64,000 nucleotides of DNA from Pseudomonas wayambapalatensis (lineage in GTDB: Bacteria; Pseudomonadota; Gammaproteobacteria; Pseudomonadales; Pseudomonadaceae), in contig CP077096.1 in assembly GCA_014268975.2 (NCBI GenBank), positions 4,005,501 through 4,069,500 of the forward strand, in the 5' to 3' direction. Shown in pieces: positions 35,253 to 42,820 of this stretch (positions within the stretch are counted from its first letter, which is position 1; the number at the start of each line of letters is the position of its first letter). The notes beneath the pieces were generated by a model, which was not told the DNA's origin, did no database searches, and saw only the letters and a list, made by a program, of their open reading frames with translations. A program made the position numbers and the translations under genes.

Positions 35253-35288
35253 GGCGGCAATCTCTCTGAAAACCGAGAGGTTGCCGCC
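35253..35288 (-). promoter_or_regulatory. Hairpin abutting the start codon of the toxin-like gene
   Basis: Arms 35253-35266 and 35275-35288 pair over 14 bases with one mismatch around an eight-base loop. On the message the order is GGCGGCAACCTCTC, loop, GAGAGATTGCCGCC, then directly the ATG. The only plausible ribosome site (GAGAG, nine bases before the ATG) is inside the 3' arm, so folding would hide it. It may be a translational switch, an operator, or the fadH terminator, though no T tract follows. Confidence 0.65.
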
Positions 35289-35321
35289 ACCGTGCGAACA
35301 AACGGTACTAACTATGTCTGC

Positions 35322-37358
35322 CTAGAGTTCTGCCGCCAGGCGCGACCCCTGGTTGATCGCACGCTTGGCATCGAGCTCGGCGGCGACATCCGCACCACCG
35401 ATCAGGTGCACCGATTGCCCGTTCGCCAGCAGCCCCTCATACAGCTCGCGCTTGGGCTCCTGGCCGGCGCATATCACCACGTTGTCCACCGCCAGCAGCT
35501 GCGGTTCGCCTTCGCCAATGCGCACATGCAGACCAGCGTCATCGATCTTCAGGTAATCGACGCTGTTGAGCATCTGCACCTGCTTGTTCTTCAGGCCCGT
35601 GCGGTGAATCCAGCCAGTGGTCTTGCCCAGGCCGTCGCCGACCTTGGTTTTCTTGCGCTGCAGCAGATAGACCTGGCGTGCCGGGGCATGGGGCTCAGGC
35701 TTGACCCCCGCGATACCGCCGCGGGCTTCAAGGTGGGTATCGATACCCCACTCCTTCCAGAACGCCGCACGATCCTGGCTGGTCGCAACACCCTTGTGCA
35801 CCAGGTACTCGCTGACGTCGAAACCGATACCTCCGGCACCGATCACGGCAACTCGCTCCCCTACTGGCTTGCGCTCGAGCAGCACGTCGAGGTAGCTCAG
35901 CACCTTGGCATGCTCGACGCCGGGGATGGCCGGCGTACGCGGGGTGATGCCGGTCGCCAGGATGATCTCGTCGAAGCCGCCCGCCGTCAGGTCGTCGACA
36001 CCGACACGGGTGTTCAGGCGCAACGTCACGCCGCTGCTCTTCACTTTGTTGGCGAAGTAGCGCAGGGTCTCGAAGAACTCTTCCTTGCCGGGCACGCGCT
36101 TGGCCACGTTGAACTGCCCGCCGATCTCGGCGCTGGCATCGAACAGGGTCACCTCGTGCCCACGTTCGGCGGCGACCGTCGCCGCGGCGAGGCCAGCAGG
36201 CCCTGCGCCGACCACGGCGATGCGTTTCACCGCACGTACCGGCAGGTAGTTGAGCTCGGTCTCGTGGCAGGCACGCGGGTTGACCAGGCAACTGGTCAAC
36301 TTGCCGCCGAAGGTGTGGTCGAGGCAGGCCTGGTTGCAGCCGATGCAGGTGTTGATCTCGTCCGCGCGGCCCTCGGCGGCCTTGTTGACGAAGTCAGGGT
36401 CGGCAAGGAAAGGCCGAGCCATCGACACCATGTCGGCATCGCCTTCGGCCAGCACCGCTTCGGCCACTTCGGGCGTGTTGATGCGGTTGGTGGTGATCAG
36501 CGGAATCTGCACTGCGCCGCGCAGCTTGGCGGTGACCTTGCTGAACGCCGCGCGCGGCACCTTGGTGGCGATGGTCGGGATACGCGCCTCGTGCCAGCCG
36601 ATGCCGGTGTTGATCAGGGTGGCGCCCGCCTGCTCGATGGCCTTGGCCAACTGCACGATCTCCGCCCAGTTGCTGCCACCTTCGACCAGGTCGAGCATCG
36701 ACAGGCGGAAGATGATGATGAACTCGCGGCCCACCGCTTTGCGTACGCGCCCGACGATCTCTACTGCAAGACGCATGCGGTTCTCGTAGCTGCCGCCCCA
36801 GCGGTCAGTCCGGTGGTTGGTGTGCGCGGCGAGGAACTGGTTGATGAAATAGCCTTCCGAACCCATGATCTCGACGCCGTCATAGCCGGCACGCTGGGCC
36901 AGTACCGAACAGTTGACGAAGTCGTCGATCTGCTTCTCGATACCCGCCTCGTCCAGTTCCTTGGGCTTGAACGGGTTGATCGGTGCCTGGATGGCACTGG
37001 GCGCCACCTGCCGCGGGCTGTAGGCGTAACGACCAGCATGCAGGATCTGCAGGCAGATCTTGCCTCCCGCCGCGTGCACCGCCTCGGTGACGATCCGATG
37101 CTTGTCGGCTTCTTCCTCGGTGCTGAGCTTGGCCGCGCCCGAGTACACGCCACCCTCGTCGTTCGGTGCAATACCGCCGGTCACCATCAGGCCGACACCG
37201 CCACGGGCACGTTCGGCGAAGTAGGCGGCCATCCGCTCGAAGCCCCCCGGGCGCTCTTCGAGCCCGGTGTGCATGGAGCCCATCAGGGTACGGTTACGCA
37301 GGGTGGTGAAGCCCAGGTCGAGCGGGGCCAGCAGGTGTGGGTAGCGTTCGGCAGCCAT
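35322..37358 (-). CDS. fadH: NADPH-dependent 2,4-dienoyl-CoA reductase
   Basis: A flavoprotein of 678 residues that reduces 2,4-dienoyl-CoA during beta-oxidation of unsaturated fatty acids. The N-terminal TIM barrel of the old yellow enzyme family includes MGSEGYFINQFL and the HTNHRTDRWGGSYENRMR segment. The 4Fe-4S cluster Cys are in CIGCNQACLDHTF with a further Cys in CLVNPRAC. The FAD and NADPH domains follow (VVGAGPAGLAAATVAAERGH; VIGAGGIGFDVSEYLV). Length matches the family. The downstream toxin-like gene starts 69 bases after its stop. Confidence 0.95.
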   Translation of the reverse strand: MAAERYPHLLAPLDLGFTTLRNRTLMGSMHTGLEERPGGFERMAAYFAERARGGVGLMVTGGIAPNDEGGVYSGAAKLSTEEEADKHRIVTEAVHAAGGKICLQILHAGRYAYSPRQVAPSAIQAPINPFKPKELDEAGIEKQIDDFVNCSVLAQRAGYDGVEIMGSEGYFINQFLAAHTNHRTDRWGGSYENRMRLAVEIVGRVRKAVGREFIIIFRLSMLDLVEGGSNWAEIVQLAKAIEQAGATLINTGIGWHEARIPTIATKVPRAAFSKVTAKLRGAVQIPLITTNRINTPEVAEAVLAEGDADMVSMARPFLADPDFVNKAAEGRADEINTCIGCNQACLDHTFGGKLTSCLVNPRACHETELNYLPVRAVKRIAVVGAGPAGLAAATVAAERGHEVTLFDASAEIGGQFNVAKRVPGKEEFFETLRYFANKVKSSGVTLRLNTRVGVDDLTAGGFDEIILATGITPRTPAIPGVEHAKVLSYLDVLLERKPVGERVAVIGAGGIGFDVSEYLVHKGVATSQDRAAFWKEWGIDTHLEARGGIAGVKPEPHAPARQVYLLQRKKTKVGDGLGKTTGWIHRTGLKNKQVQMLNSVDYLKIDDAGLHVRIGEGEPQLLAVDNVVICAGQEPKRELYEGLLANGQSVHLIGGADVAAELDAKRAINQGSRLAAEL

Positions 37359-37529
37359 GGAGGGACTCCAGATGAGGCGTGATCACGGAATGCGGGTGCC
37401 TCACACGGGCCCCGTCGTTTGTCTGCCGTCGACATTAAACAGGCGTTTGAACCGGCTCAATGATCGAAACTGACAACTTATTGATCCTGCTGCACAGCGG
37501 GACTACCCTAGGACACCCTTGGCCTAAAG

Positions 37530-38663
37530 ATGCCGTACCGTTTCATGCGCAAACTCCTGGCAAGCGCCCTGGCGCTGGTGATGATCGCCGCCCTGTTCAG
37601 CTATGGCTTCTGGACCCAGCAGCGCCCGGAAGGTCATTACCTATCCGATTTGCGCATCCAACTGGCGCTCAACCAGGGCGTTCCCGGCGAACACGGCAAC
37701 CTGCTGGGCATCGAGCCGCTGCTCTACCCCAGCGACTACCAGAACCTCGAGCGCCTGCACCGCAAGCTCTCGGCCTATCTGGAACAGGCCCGCGCCCAAG
37801 GCTTGGTCAACCCGCGAACGGTGGTGGTGCTGCCCGAGCATATCGGCACCTGGCTCTGGGCCCGCGGCGAGAAAAAGGAGCTGTACCAGGTCACCCAGTT
37901 CCGTGAAGCCTGGCAGTGGCTGGAACTGAGCAATCCCGTGCGCTACGGCCTGGCCATGCTGGCGGCCACTGGCGATGACCGCCGCTCCGACGCACACCTG
38001 CGCATGAAGGCGCGGCAGATGGCCGCTGACTACCAGCAATTGTTTGGCGGCCTGGCCCGCGAGTTCGGTGTCACCCTGGTGGCCGGCTCCATCGTGCTGC
38101 CGGCGCCCTATGTCGAAGAGGGTCAGTTGCATGTCGGCAAAGGACCGCTGTTCAACAGCAGCCTGGTGTTCGCCAGCGATGGCACACCACTTGGCCAGCC
38201 ACAGTTGCAGCAATACGCCGACAGCGAGGTCCGTCGCTTCATCGAGGATGGCCAGGCCCAGCCGCTGCAGGTCGTGCAGACCCCGGCCGGACGCCTGGGT
38301 GTGCTGGTGGGCAGCGACAGCTGGTATCCGCGCAACCATGAGCTGTTGGCTCGCCAGTCGGTGCAACTGATCGCCAATCCGGTGTTTCTCAGTGGCAAGG
38401 GAAGTTGGCAGGCACCCTGGCGTGGCAACCGCCACCAACAGGCGGCCAACCAGTTGCCGTTGAGCAAAGGCGAAGTCAGCGAAGAGGCGGCCTGGCGTCA
38501 ACTGATCCTTGCCGCCAACCCCAAGCTGCCAAGCATCAGTGTCTTCCTGCGCGGCCAGTTCTGGGAGCTGGGCAGCGACGGCCAAGGCTTTGTCAACCAG
38601 GCGGGCGCACAACTGGCTGGCAATCCCAGCCAGGGTGCCCGCCTGCTTAACCTGTGGCTGTAA
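37530..38663 (+). CDS. Nitrilase-fold membrane-anchored protein lacking catalytic residues
   Basis: A protein of 377 residues (365-372 if ATG 37545 is used). An N-terminal hydrophobic segment (LLASALALVMIAALFSYGFW) anchors or exports it. The rest follows the carbon-nitrogen hydrolase fold: VVLPEH gives the conserved Glu103 and LFNSSLVFASDGTPLGQ the strand before the usual Lys. However, the Lys position reads LGQPQLQQY and the nucleophile segment GVLVGSDSWYP has Gly-Ser where Cys-Tyr/Trp is expected. It is probably a non-catalytic relative. It is divergent from fadH and four bases upstream of the AraC gene, so the two likely share a message. Confidence 0.75.
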   Translation: MPYRFMRKLLASALALVMIAALFSYGFWTQQRPEGHYLSDLRIQLALNQGVPGEHGNLLGIEPLLYPSDYQNLERLHRKLSAYLEQARAQGLVNPRTVVVLPEHIGTWLWARGEKKELYQVTQFREAWQWLELSNPVRYGLAMLAATGDDRRSDAHLRMKARQMAADYQQLFGGLAREFGVTLVAGSIVLPAPYVEEGQLHVGKGPLFNSSLVFASDGTPLGQPQLQQYADSEVRRFIEDGQAQPLQVVQTPAGRLGVLVGSDSWYPRNHELLARQSVQLIANPVFLSGKGSWQAPWRGNRHQQAANQLPLSKGEVSEEAAWRQLILAANPKLPSISVFLRGQFWELGSDGQGFVNQAGAQLAGNPSQGARLLNLWL

Positions 38664-38667
38664 GGGC

Positions 38668-39708
38668 ATGCGCCAGCCACGCGTGCGCCTGGGTGACCTC
38701 TCGGTAGGTTTCGTCCAGCCGCTGACCGAAGCCCTGCAGGAACTGGGTCATGACCCGACGCCGCTGTTGCAACGTTATGGGTTGGATGCCGCGCGTGTGA
38801 ATGAAGCCTGTGCCCGCCTGTCGATTCCCCGCTACATGCACCTGGGGCACGCAGCCATCGAGCTCAGCGCCGAGCCCGCGCTGGGGCTGCGCATGGGACG
38901 CCTGAGCCGCCTGGCCCAGGCCGGCCTGGCGGGCGTGACGGCAGCACAGGCCCCGAACGTGCGGGAGGCTGCGCGTACTCTGCTGCGCTTCGAGCCGCTG
39001 TACGCTGCCAACTATCGTGGCAGCTCGGCCTTCATCGAAGACGCCCAAGGAGCCTGGCTGCGCTTTTACTCGATCAGCCCGTACAACACCTACAACCGCT
39101 TCGTGGTCGACTCGTTGCTGGCCGGCTGGCTGGCACAGTTGTCGGGGCTGGCCGGCACGCCGGTGCTGGCAGAACGCATGGAGATCGAGTTCGAAGCACC
39201 CGCCTACAGTGCCCTGTATCAACCGTTGTGCAGCACGCCCGTGCAGTTCGGCGCTGCCAGCAACCAGCTACGCCTCGGCCAGGCCACACTCGCGCTGGGT
39301 AACCCACACCACTGCCCTAGCACCTGGCAGCACCTGCTGCAGCTGTGCGAAGCGGAGCTGGCACAGCGCACGCGTGTGCGCAGCCTGGGCGAGCGCATCA
39401 CTCATCTGCTCGGCCCGTTGCTCAACGGCGGACGGGAACCTGATCTGGAGGAGGTGTCACACCATCTGCAACTGCCCACCTGGACATTGCGTCGCAAGCT
39501 GGCCGAGGAAGGCTCGAGCTTTCGCGGCCTGCTCAACGACACCCGACGCGACCTCGCCGAAACCTACATCCGTGACACGGAGCTGGCCTTCGGTGAGATC
39601 GCCTATCTGCTGGGGTTTGCATCAGCCGAAGCCTTCCAGCGCGCATTCAAGCGCTGGACGAGGCTGACACCGGGGGAGTTTCGCCGCCATCAGCGGCAAG
39701 TGGGCTAG
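38668..39708 (+). CDS. AraC-family transcriptional regulator
   Basis: A cytoplasmic regulator of 346 residues. The N-terminal Arabinose_bd-type domain (about 20-200) begins VGFVQPLTEALQELGHDPTP; the C-terminal pair of helix-turn-helix motifs (about 250-340) includes DLEEVSHHLQLPTWTLRRKL and FGEIAYLLGFASAEAFQRAF with the TRLTPGEFRR end. This is the OruR/ArgR-like arrangement. It starts five bases after the nitrilase-fold gene and may control it or fadH. The inducer is not shown. Confidence 0.88.
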   Translation: MRQPRVRLGDLSVGFVQPLTEALQELGHDPTPLLQRYGLDAARVNEACARLSIPRYMHLGHAAIELSAEPALGLRMGRLSRLAQAGLAGVTAAQAPNVREAARTLLRFEPLYAANYRGSSAFIEDAQGAWLRFYSISPYNTYNRFVVDSLLAGWLAQLSGLAGTPVLAERMEIEFEAPAYSALYQPLCSTPVQFGAASNQLRLGQATLALGNPHHCPSTWQHLLQLCEAELAQRTRVRSLGERITHLLGPLLNGGREPDLEEVSHHLQLPTWTLRRKLAEEGSSFRGLLNDTRRDLAETYIRDTELAFGEIAYLLGFASAEAFQRAFKRWTRLTPGEFRRHQRQVG

Positions 39709-39791
39709 AGCTCGGTGGCGTCTTCTGCCGGCTCCGGAGTGTCCAGTTCATATGCCTGGAATTCGAGAAGCTCTTCCTGATAATCGTCCAT
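39705..39791 (-). CDS. Small acidic ORF of 28 residues
   Basis: The frame reads MDDYQEELLEFQAYELDTPE, then PAEDATEL and TAG. An AGAGGA-containing sequence lies about ten bases before the ATG, and CAGG lies four bases before it. The peptide is very acidic (nine Asp/Glu). Its stop overlaps the stop of the convergent AraC gene. I recall similar short acidic ORFs in other Pseudomonas genomes but cannot confirm conservation here. No function is known. Confidence 0.5.
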   Translation of the reverse strand: MDDYQEELLEFQAYELDTPEPAEDATEL

Positions 39792-39946
39792 TGGCCTGCG
39801 TCCTCTTGCATTCATTTTTTCACGGGTCTGGCCATCAAGCTATGCGGGCCGGATGAAGGAATCATGACATCCCCATGAGGAATAAACGTAGCAGGCGTTC
39901 GAGTCGTTAACAGCAGCTCTTGTGTAACAGCGGATGAAGCATTTAC

Positions 39947-40123
39947 CTAGGGTCTGTATGAAAAGCCTTGAGACGAAGGTCAGGCAAGGCGAAAACAGCC
40001 GAGGAACGGCCGGGGTCGCGCTCGACTTTACGGGTTGTAAATGAGCATTCCGACCGGGCTGGCGCACCAGGCTGTTTTCAACGCAGCATCACCGAGTATC
40101 AAGGTTTTTCATACAGAGCCTAG
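39947..40123. mobile_element. MITE of IS5-like type, with CTAG target duplication
   Basis: A 169-base element at 39951-40119 has terminal inverted repeats (left GGTCTGTATGAAAA, right end reading inward GCTCTGTATGAAAA) and is flanked by CTAG at 39947-39950 and 40120-40123. CTAG duplications and ends of this form are typical of IS5-group elements. It encodes no transposase, so it is a non-autonomous miniature element. It abuts the lipoprotein gene so closely that the right CTAG supplies that gene's stop codon. Confidence 0.8.
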
Positions 40124-40998
40124 AGTGACGAGGGGGCCGGCTCGCTGGTCGGTGCTGCTTGCTGCACCTGGATCGGCGCAGCTTCGACCGGCGGCGCGAT
40201 AGGCTGCGAGCCCTGGCTATCGTCGACCACAGGCGCCGCTGGCGCCTCGCTGGCGGCTGGTGCGGCTGGTGCTGCAGCGGTCGGCGATGGCGCTTGCTCC
40301 GAAGGAGTCACCGGCGCTGCCGGCTCGACCTGTGGCGCGCTGCCAGACACCGGTACCGCCGCTGGCTGAACGGCCGGGGCCAATGCTGCAGGCTCGGGCA
40401 AGCCCAACTCCTGCGCCGGTTTTTCAGGCTTGGGCGGCTCCACTTGAGGGGTGGCCTTCTTCTGCTTCTTCGGCTTTGGCAGGTAGCTTTCGACCAGGGA
40501 GAAATAACGCTCGTAGAACTGCGGCGAAGTCACGGTTTCGCTGGCCACCTTGACCATGGAGTCGTCGGTGGAGCCGATCGGCATCGACACCGAGCCGAGG
40601 ATGCCCACTCCGAGGCTGGCCGAGGTATTGGATTTTTTCAGGGTGTAACGATCCTGCAAGGCGTTGGCAAAGATCGTCGAGCGCTGATCGTCGCTGCTGT
40701 CGGGAGCACAGGTGATGTTGAAGCTGATCTGCAGGTGGTTCTCGGCGTTCTGCTGGAAGCTCTTGTTGCCGGCCACCTGGCTCGCGTCACTGCTGGTGAT
40801 GATATAGCCCTGGCTCAACAATGCCCGGCGCGCGGCTTCGCACGATCCGGCATCGCTGACCTGGAAACTGCGCGAGAACGTCCCCGAGTCGTCGAAGTTC
40901 TCGTGTTCGTAGATCGCTGCCTTTTTCGAGGAACAGCCGGAAACACCCGCCAGCACCAGGGCCAGCCCGAGCGCTACTGAGACGGTAGATCTGGACAT
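40120..40998 (-). CDS. DUF2242 lipoprotein
   Basis: A lipoprotein of 292 residues. ATG 40998 gives a signal peptide ending in a lipobox (ALGLALVLAGVSGC, lipidated Cys, then SSKK). The conserved DUF2242 part (about 25-170) contains FDDSGTFSRSFQVSDAGSCE and a pair of Cys. The C-terminal third is Pro/Ala-rich and low-complexity (KPKKQKK, then many P, A and E), probably spanning the periplasm. The last residues SSL and the TAG are formed at the border of the MITE, so the present C-terminus may differ from the ancestral one. Function unknown. Confidence 0.82.
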   Translation of the reverse strand: MSRSTVSVALGLALVLAGVSGCSSKKAAIYEHENFDDSGTFSRSFQVSDAGSCEAARRALLSQGYIITSSDASQVAGNKSFQQNAENHLQISFNITCAPDSSDDQRSTIFANALQDRYTLKKSNTSASLGVGILGSVSMPIGSTDDSMVKVASETVTSPQFYERYFSLVESYLPKPKKQKKATPQVEPPKPEKPAQELGLPEPAALAPAVQPAAVPVSGSAPQVEPAAPVTPSEQAPSPTAAAPAAPAASEAPAAPVVDDSQGSQPIAPPVEAAPIQVQQAAPTSEPAPSSL

Positions 40999-41189
40999 TG
41001 TCAATTCCGGGAAGAACGAATGGTGCCTATTGTGCAACACATCGCTGGGTCGCTGAAACCGCTGGTCGGTGAAGAGTCTGTCAGCATCAGGTAAATGTTC
41101 AAACTGACCCTGTCAGCTCCACGCCGATGTCTAACAGCACTGGCGATTGATATAAAGGCGGGTACTAGCCATTCACCAGGCCACAGAAA

Positions 41190-41216
41190 CAAAAAAAGCG
41201 ACCCGAAGGTCGCTTT
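41190..41216 (-). terminator. Terminator of the tRNA array
   Basis: On the reverse strand the stem AAAGCGACC / GGTCGCTTT (41195-41203 with 41208-41216) closes a TTCG loop and runs into a T tract. This is a canonical rho-independent terminator, 40 bases after the last tRNA. Confidence 0.9.
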
Positions 41217-41255
41217 CTTTGTGCCTCGAGGTGTTCAGTGACCTCGAAGCGGATA

Positions 41256-41332
41256 TGGCGCAGCGGACGGGACTCGAACCCGCGACCCCCGGCGTGACAG
41301 GCCGGTATTCTAACCGACTGAACTACCGCTGC
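41256..41332 (-). tRNA. tRNA-Asp (GTC), third copy in transcription order
   Basis: A 77-base cloverleaf with acceptor GCAGCGG / CCGCTGC, encoded CCA, anticodon GTC in CCTGTCACGC and a GGTTCGAGTCC T-loop. It lies beyond an internal terminator from the other two copies and is sequence-identical to them. Confidence 0.97.
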
Positions 41333-41403
41333 GTATCGCACAGACCGAAGCCTGCTTGAAACTGGGATCTGCGTGCCAGCGCATGACGCTGGTATTGCAG
41401 GCA

Positions 41404-41430
41404 CAAAAAAGGCGATTGGTTTATCGCCTT
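41404..41430 (-). terminator. Internal terminator between tRNA-Asp copies
   Basis: On the reverse strand AAGGCGAT, a short loop and ATCGCCTT are followed directly by six T. It stands between the second and third tRNA-Asp genes, so it should reduce read-through to the third copy. Confidence 0.75.
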
Positions 41431-41471
41431 CAATGTCGCTTCGAGGAGTTCTAGGGCCTCAAAGCAGAAGA

Positions 41472-41548
41472 TGGCGCAGCGGACGGGACTCGAACCCGCG
41501 ACCCCCGGCGTGACAGGCCGGTATTCTAACCGACTGAACTACCGCTGC
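41472..41548 (-). tRNA. tRNA-Asp (GTC), second copy
   Basis: A 77-base gene identical in sequence to the other two copies, with acceptor stem, encoded CCA and GTC anticodon. The downstream spacer shares ACCTGCTTGAAACTGGGATC-like bases with that of the next copy, indicating tandem duplication. Confidence 0.97.
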
Positions 41549-41647
41549 GTATCTTGCAGGCCGTAACCTGCTTGAAACTGGGATCTGGCAGAAAGGTCTT
41601 GCCTTTATGCCACAGACCGGTGAATCTCACCCATCTGTTGAAGTAAG

Positions 41648-41724
41648 TGGCGCAGCGGACGGGACTCGAACCCGCGACCCCCGGCGTGACAGGCCGGTAT
41701 TCTAACCGACTGAACTACCGCTGC
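41648..41724 (-). tRNA. tRNA-Asp (GTC), first copy
   Basis: A 77-base tRNA with GTC anticodon and encoded CCA, transcribed after tRNA-Val from the same promoter. Confidence 0.97.
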
Positions 41725-41803
41725 GCATGTGGACTTGCGTCCTGTTCCTCTCTGGTAGGAAGCCTCTTTCGAAGCGTCCCGGGCCAGGAACAATCTCAGG
41801 AAG

Positions 41804-41879
41804 TGGTGGGTGATGACGGGATCGAACCGCCGACCCTCTGCTTGTAAGGCAGATGCTCTCCCGGCTGAGCTAATCACCC
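41804..41879 (-). tRNA. tRNA-Val (TAC)
   Basis: A 76-base cloverleaf with acceptor GGGTGAT / ATCACCC, discriminator A, encoded CCA and anticodon TAC in CTTACAA. It is the first tRNA of the array, 41 bases downstream of a strong promoter. Confidence 0.97.
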
Positions 41880-41920
41880 TCGCGATGTTGCTTGTTGCGT
41901 TTGCTTCGCTGAGGCCGCGA

Positions 41921-41949
41921 AATTTACGCAGGTACCGATGCTAAGTCAA
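41921..41949 (-). promoter_or_regulatory. Sigma-70 promoter of the tRNA array
   Basis: On the reverse strand TTGACT (41949-41944) and TAAATT (41926-41921) are separated by 17 bases, near consensus. Transcription would start at about 41913 and run into tRNA-Val. Confidence 0.85.
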
Positions 41950-41995
41950 TAGCCCCGTTGAATTTTTTTTCAAAAACCTGAAAAAACGCCAGAAC

Positions 41996-42021
41996 GAAAA
42001 AGGAGCCTTGTCGGCTCCTTT
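41996..42021 (-). terminator. Terminator after the SDR gene
   Basis: On the reverse strand AAAGGAGCC, a five-base loop and GGCTCCTTT are followed by a T run. It closes the cvpA-purF-metZ-SDR transcript, 26 bases after the SDR stop. Confidence 0.85.
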
Positions 42022-42046
42022 GCTTTGCACAGCGACAAGTGACGCG

Positions 42047-42820
42047 TCAGCTGTAGATCATCTTGCGGCTCATGCCGCCATCGACCACAAACTCCTGGCC
42101 GGTGACGAATCCAGCCTGACGCGACAACAGCCAGGCCACCAGTGCCGCAACATCCTCCACCGTCCCTACCCTGCCCGTTGGATGCTGGGCATGGTCGGCT
42201 TCGGTGAGGGGTTCAGCGCGGCGCTGGGACGGATCGCGCGCGTCGACCCAGCCAGGGCTGACGGCGTTGACCCGGATCTCCGGCCCCAGGCTCATGGCCA
42301 GGGCGTGAGTCAGTGCCAGCAGCCCGCCCTTGCTCGCGGCATAGGCCTCGGTGTCCGGCTCCGACTGACGTGCACGTGTGGAGGCCAGGTTGACGATCGC
42401 CCCGCCATGCGCGCGCAGGTAAGGCGCACAGTGCTTGGCCAACAGCATCGCGCCACTGAGGTTGACCGCCAATACACGATTCCATTGCGCAAGACTCAGG
42501 CTCTCAAGCGTATGGTTGTGCGGGTTGGCGATGGCCGCATTGCACACCAGCGCATCCAGACGCCCGAATTGGCCCAGCACCTGCGCCACACCAGCGCTGA
42601 CTTGGGCCTCGTCGGAGACGTCCATGGCGATGAACAAGGCGTTGCTGCCCAGGGTCTTGGCAACCTTGGCACCGCGCTGGCGGTCCAGGTCACTCAACAC
42701 CACCTGCCAACCTTCGCAGATCAGCCAGGCGGCGATGCCCAGGCCGATGCCGCGGGCGGCACCGGTTACCAAGGCCACCCGACCGTTATGGTCTGGCTCG
42801 CCGCCTGCCCAGTCGATCAC
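42047..42820 (-). CDS. SDR-family oxidoreductase
   Basis: A cytoplasmic short-chain dehydrogenase of 257 residues. The Rossmann motif is ALVTGAARGIGLG (about 17-29), with LVCNAAIANP and the catalytic set Ser in NLASTRAR, Tyr and Lys in AYAASKGG, followed by VNAVSPGWV. It prefers a nicotinamide cofactor; Asp in LSDLDRQRG suggests NAD. The substrate is not evident. Its start overlaps the metZ stop by four bases (ATGA), so it is translated with the methionine and purine genes. Confidence 0.9.
   Translation of the reverse strand: MIDWAGGEPDHNGRVALVTGAARGIGLGIAAWLICEGWQVVLSDLDRQRGAKVAKTLGSNALFIAMDVSDEAQVSAGVAQVLGQFGRLDALVCNAAIANPHNHTLESLSLAQWNRVLAVNLSGAMLLAKHCAPYLRAHGGAIVNLASTRARQSEPDTEAYAASKGGLLALTHALAMSLGPEIRVNAVSPGWVDARDPSQRRAEPLTEADHAQHPTGRVGTVEDVAALVAWLLSRQAGFVTGQEFVVDGGMSRKMIYS

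Noticed and set aside
41605..41877. Short ORFs across the tRNA genes
   Set aside because: These are spurious translations of tRNA-Asp and tRNA-Val, which fold as full cloverleaves.
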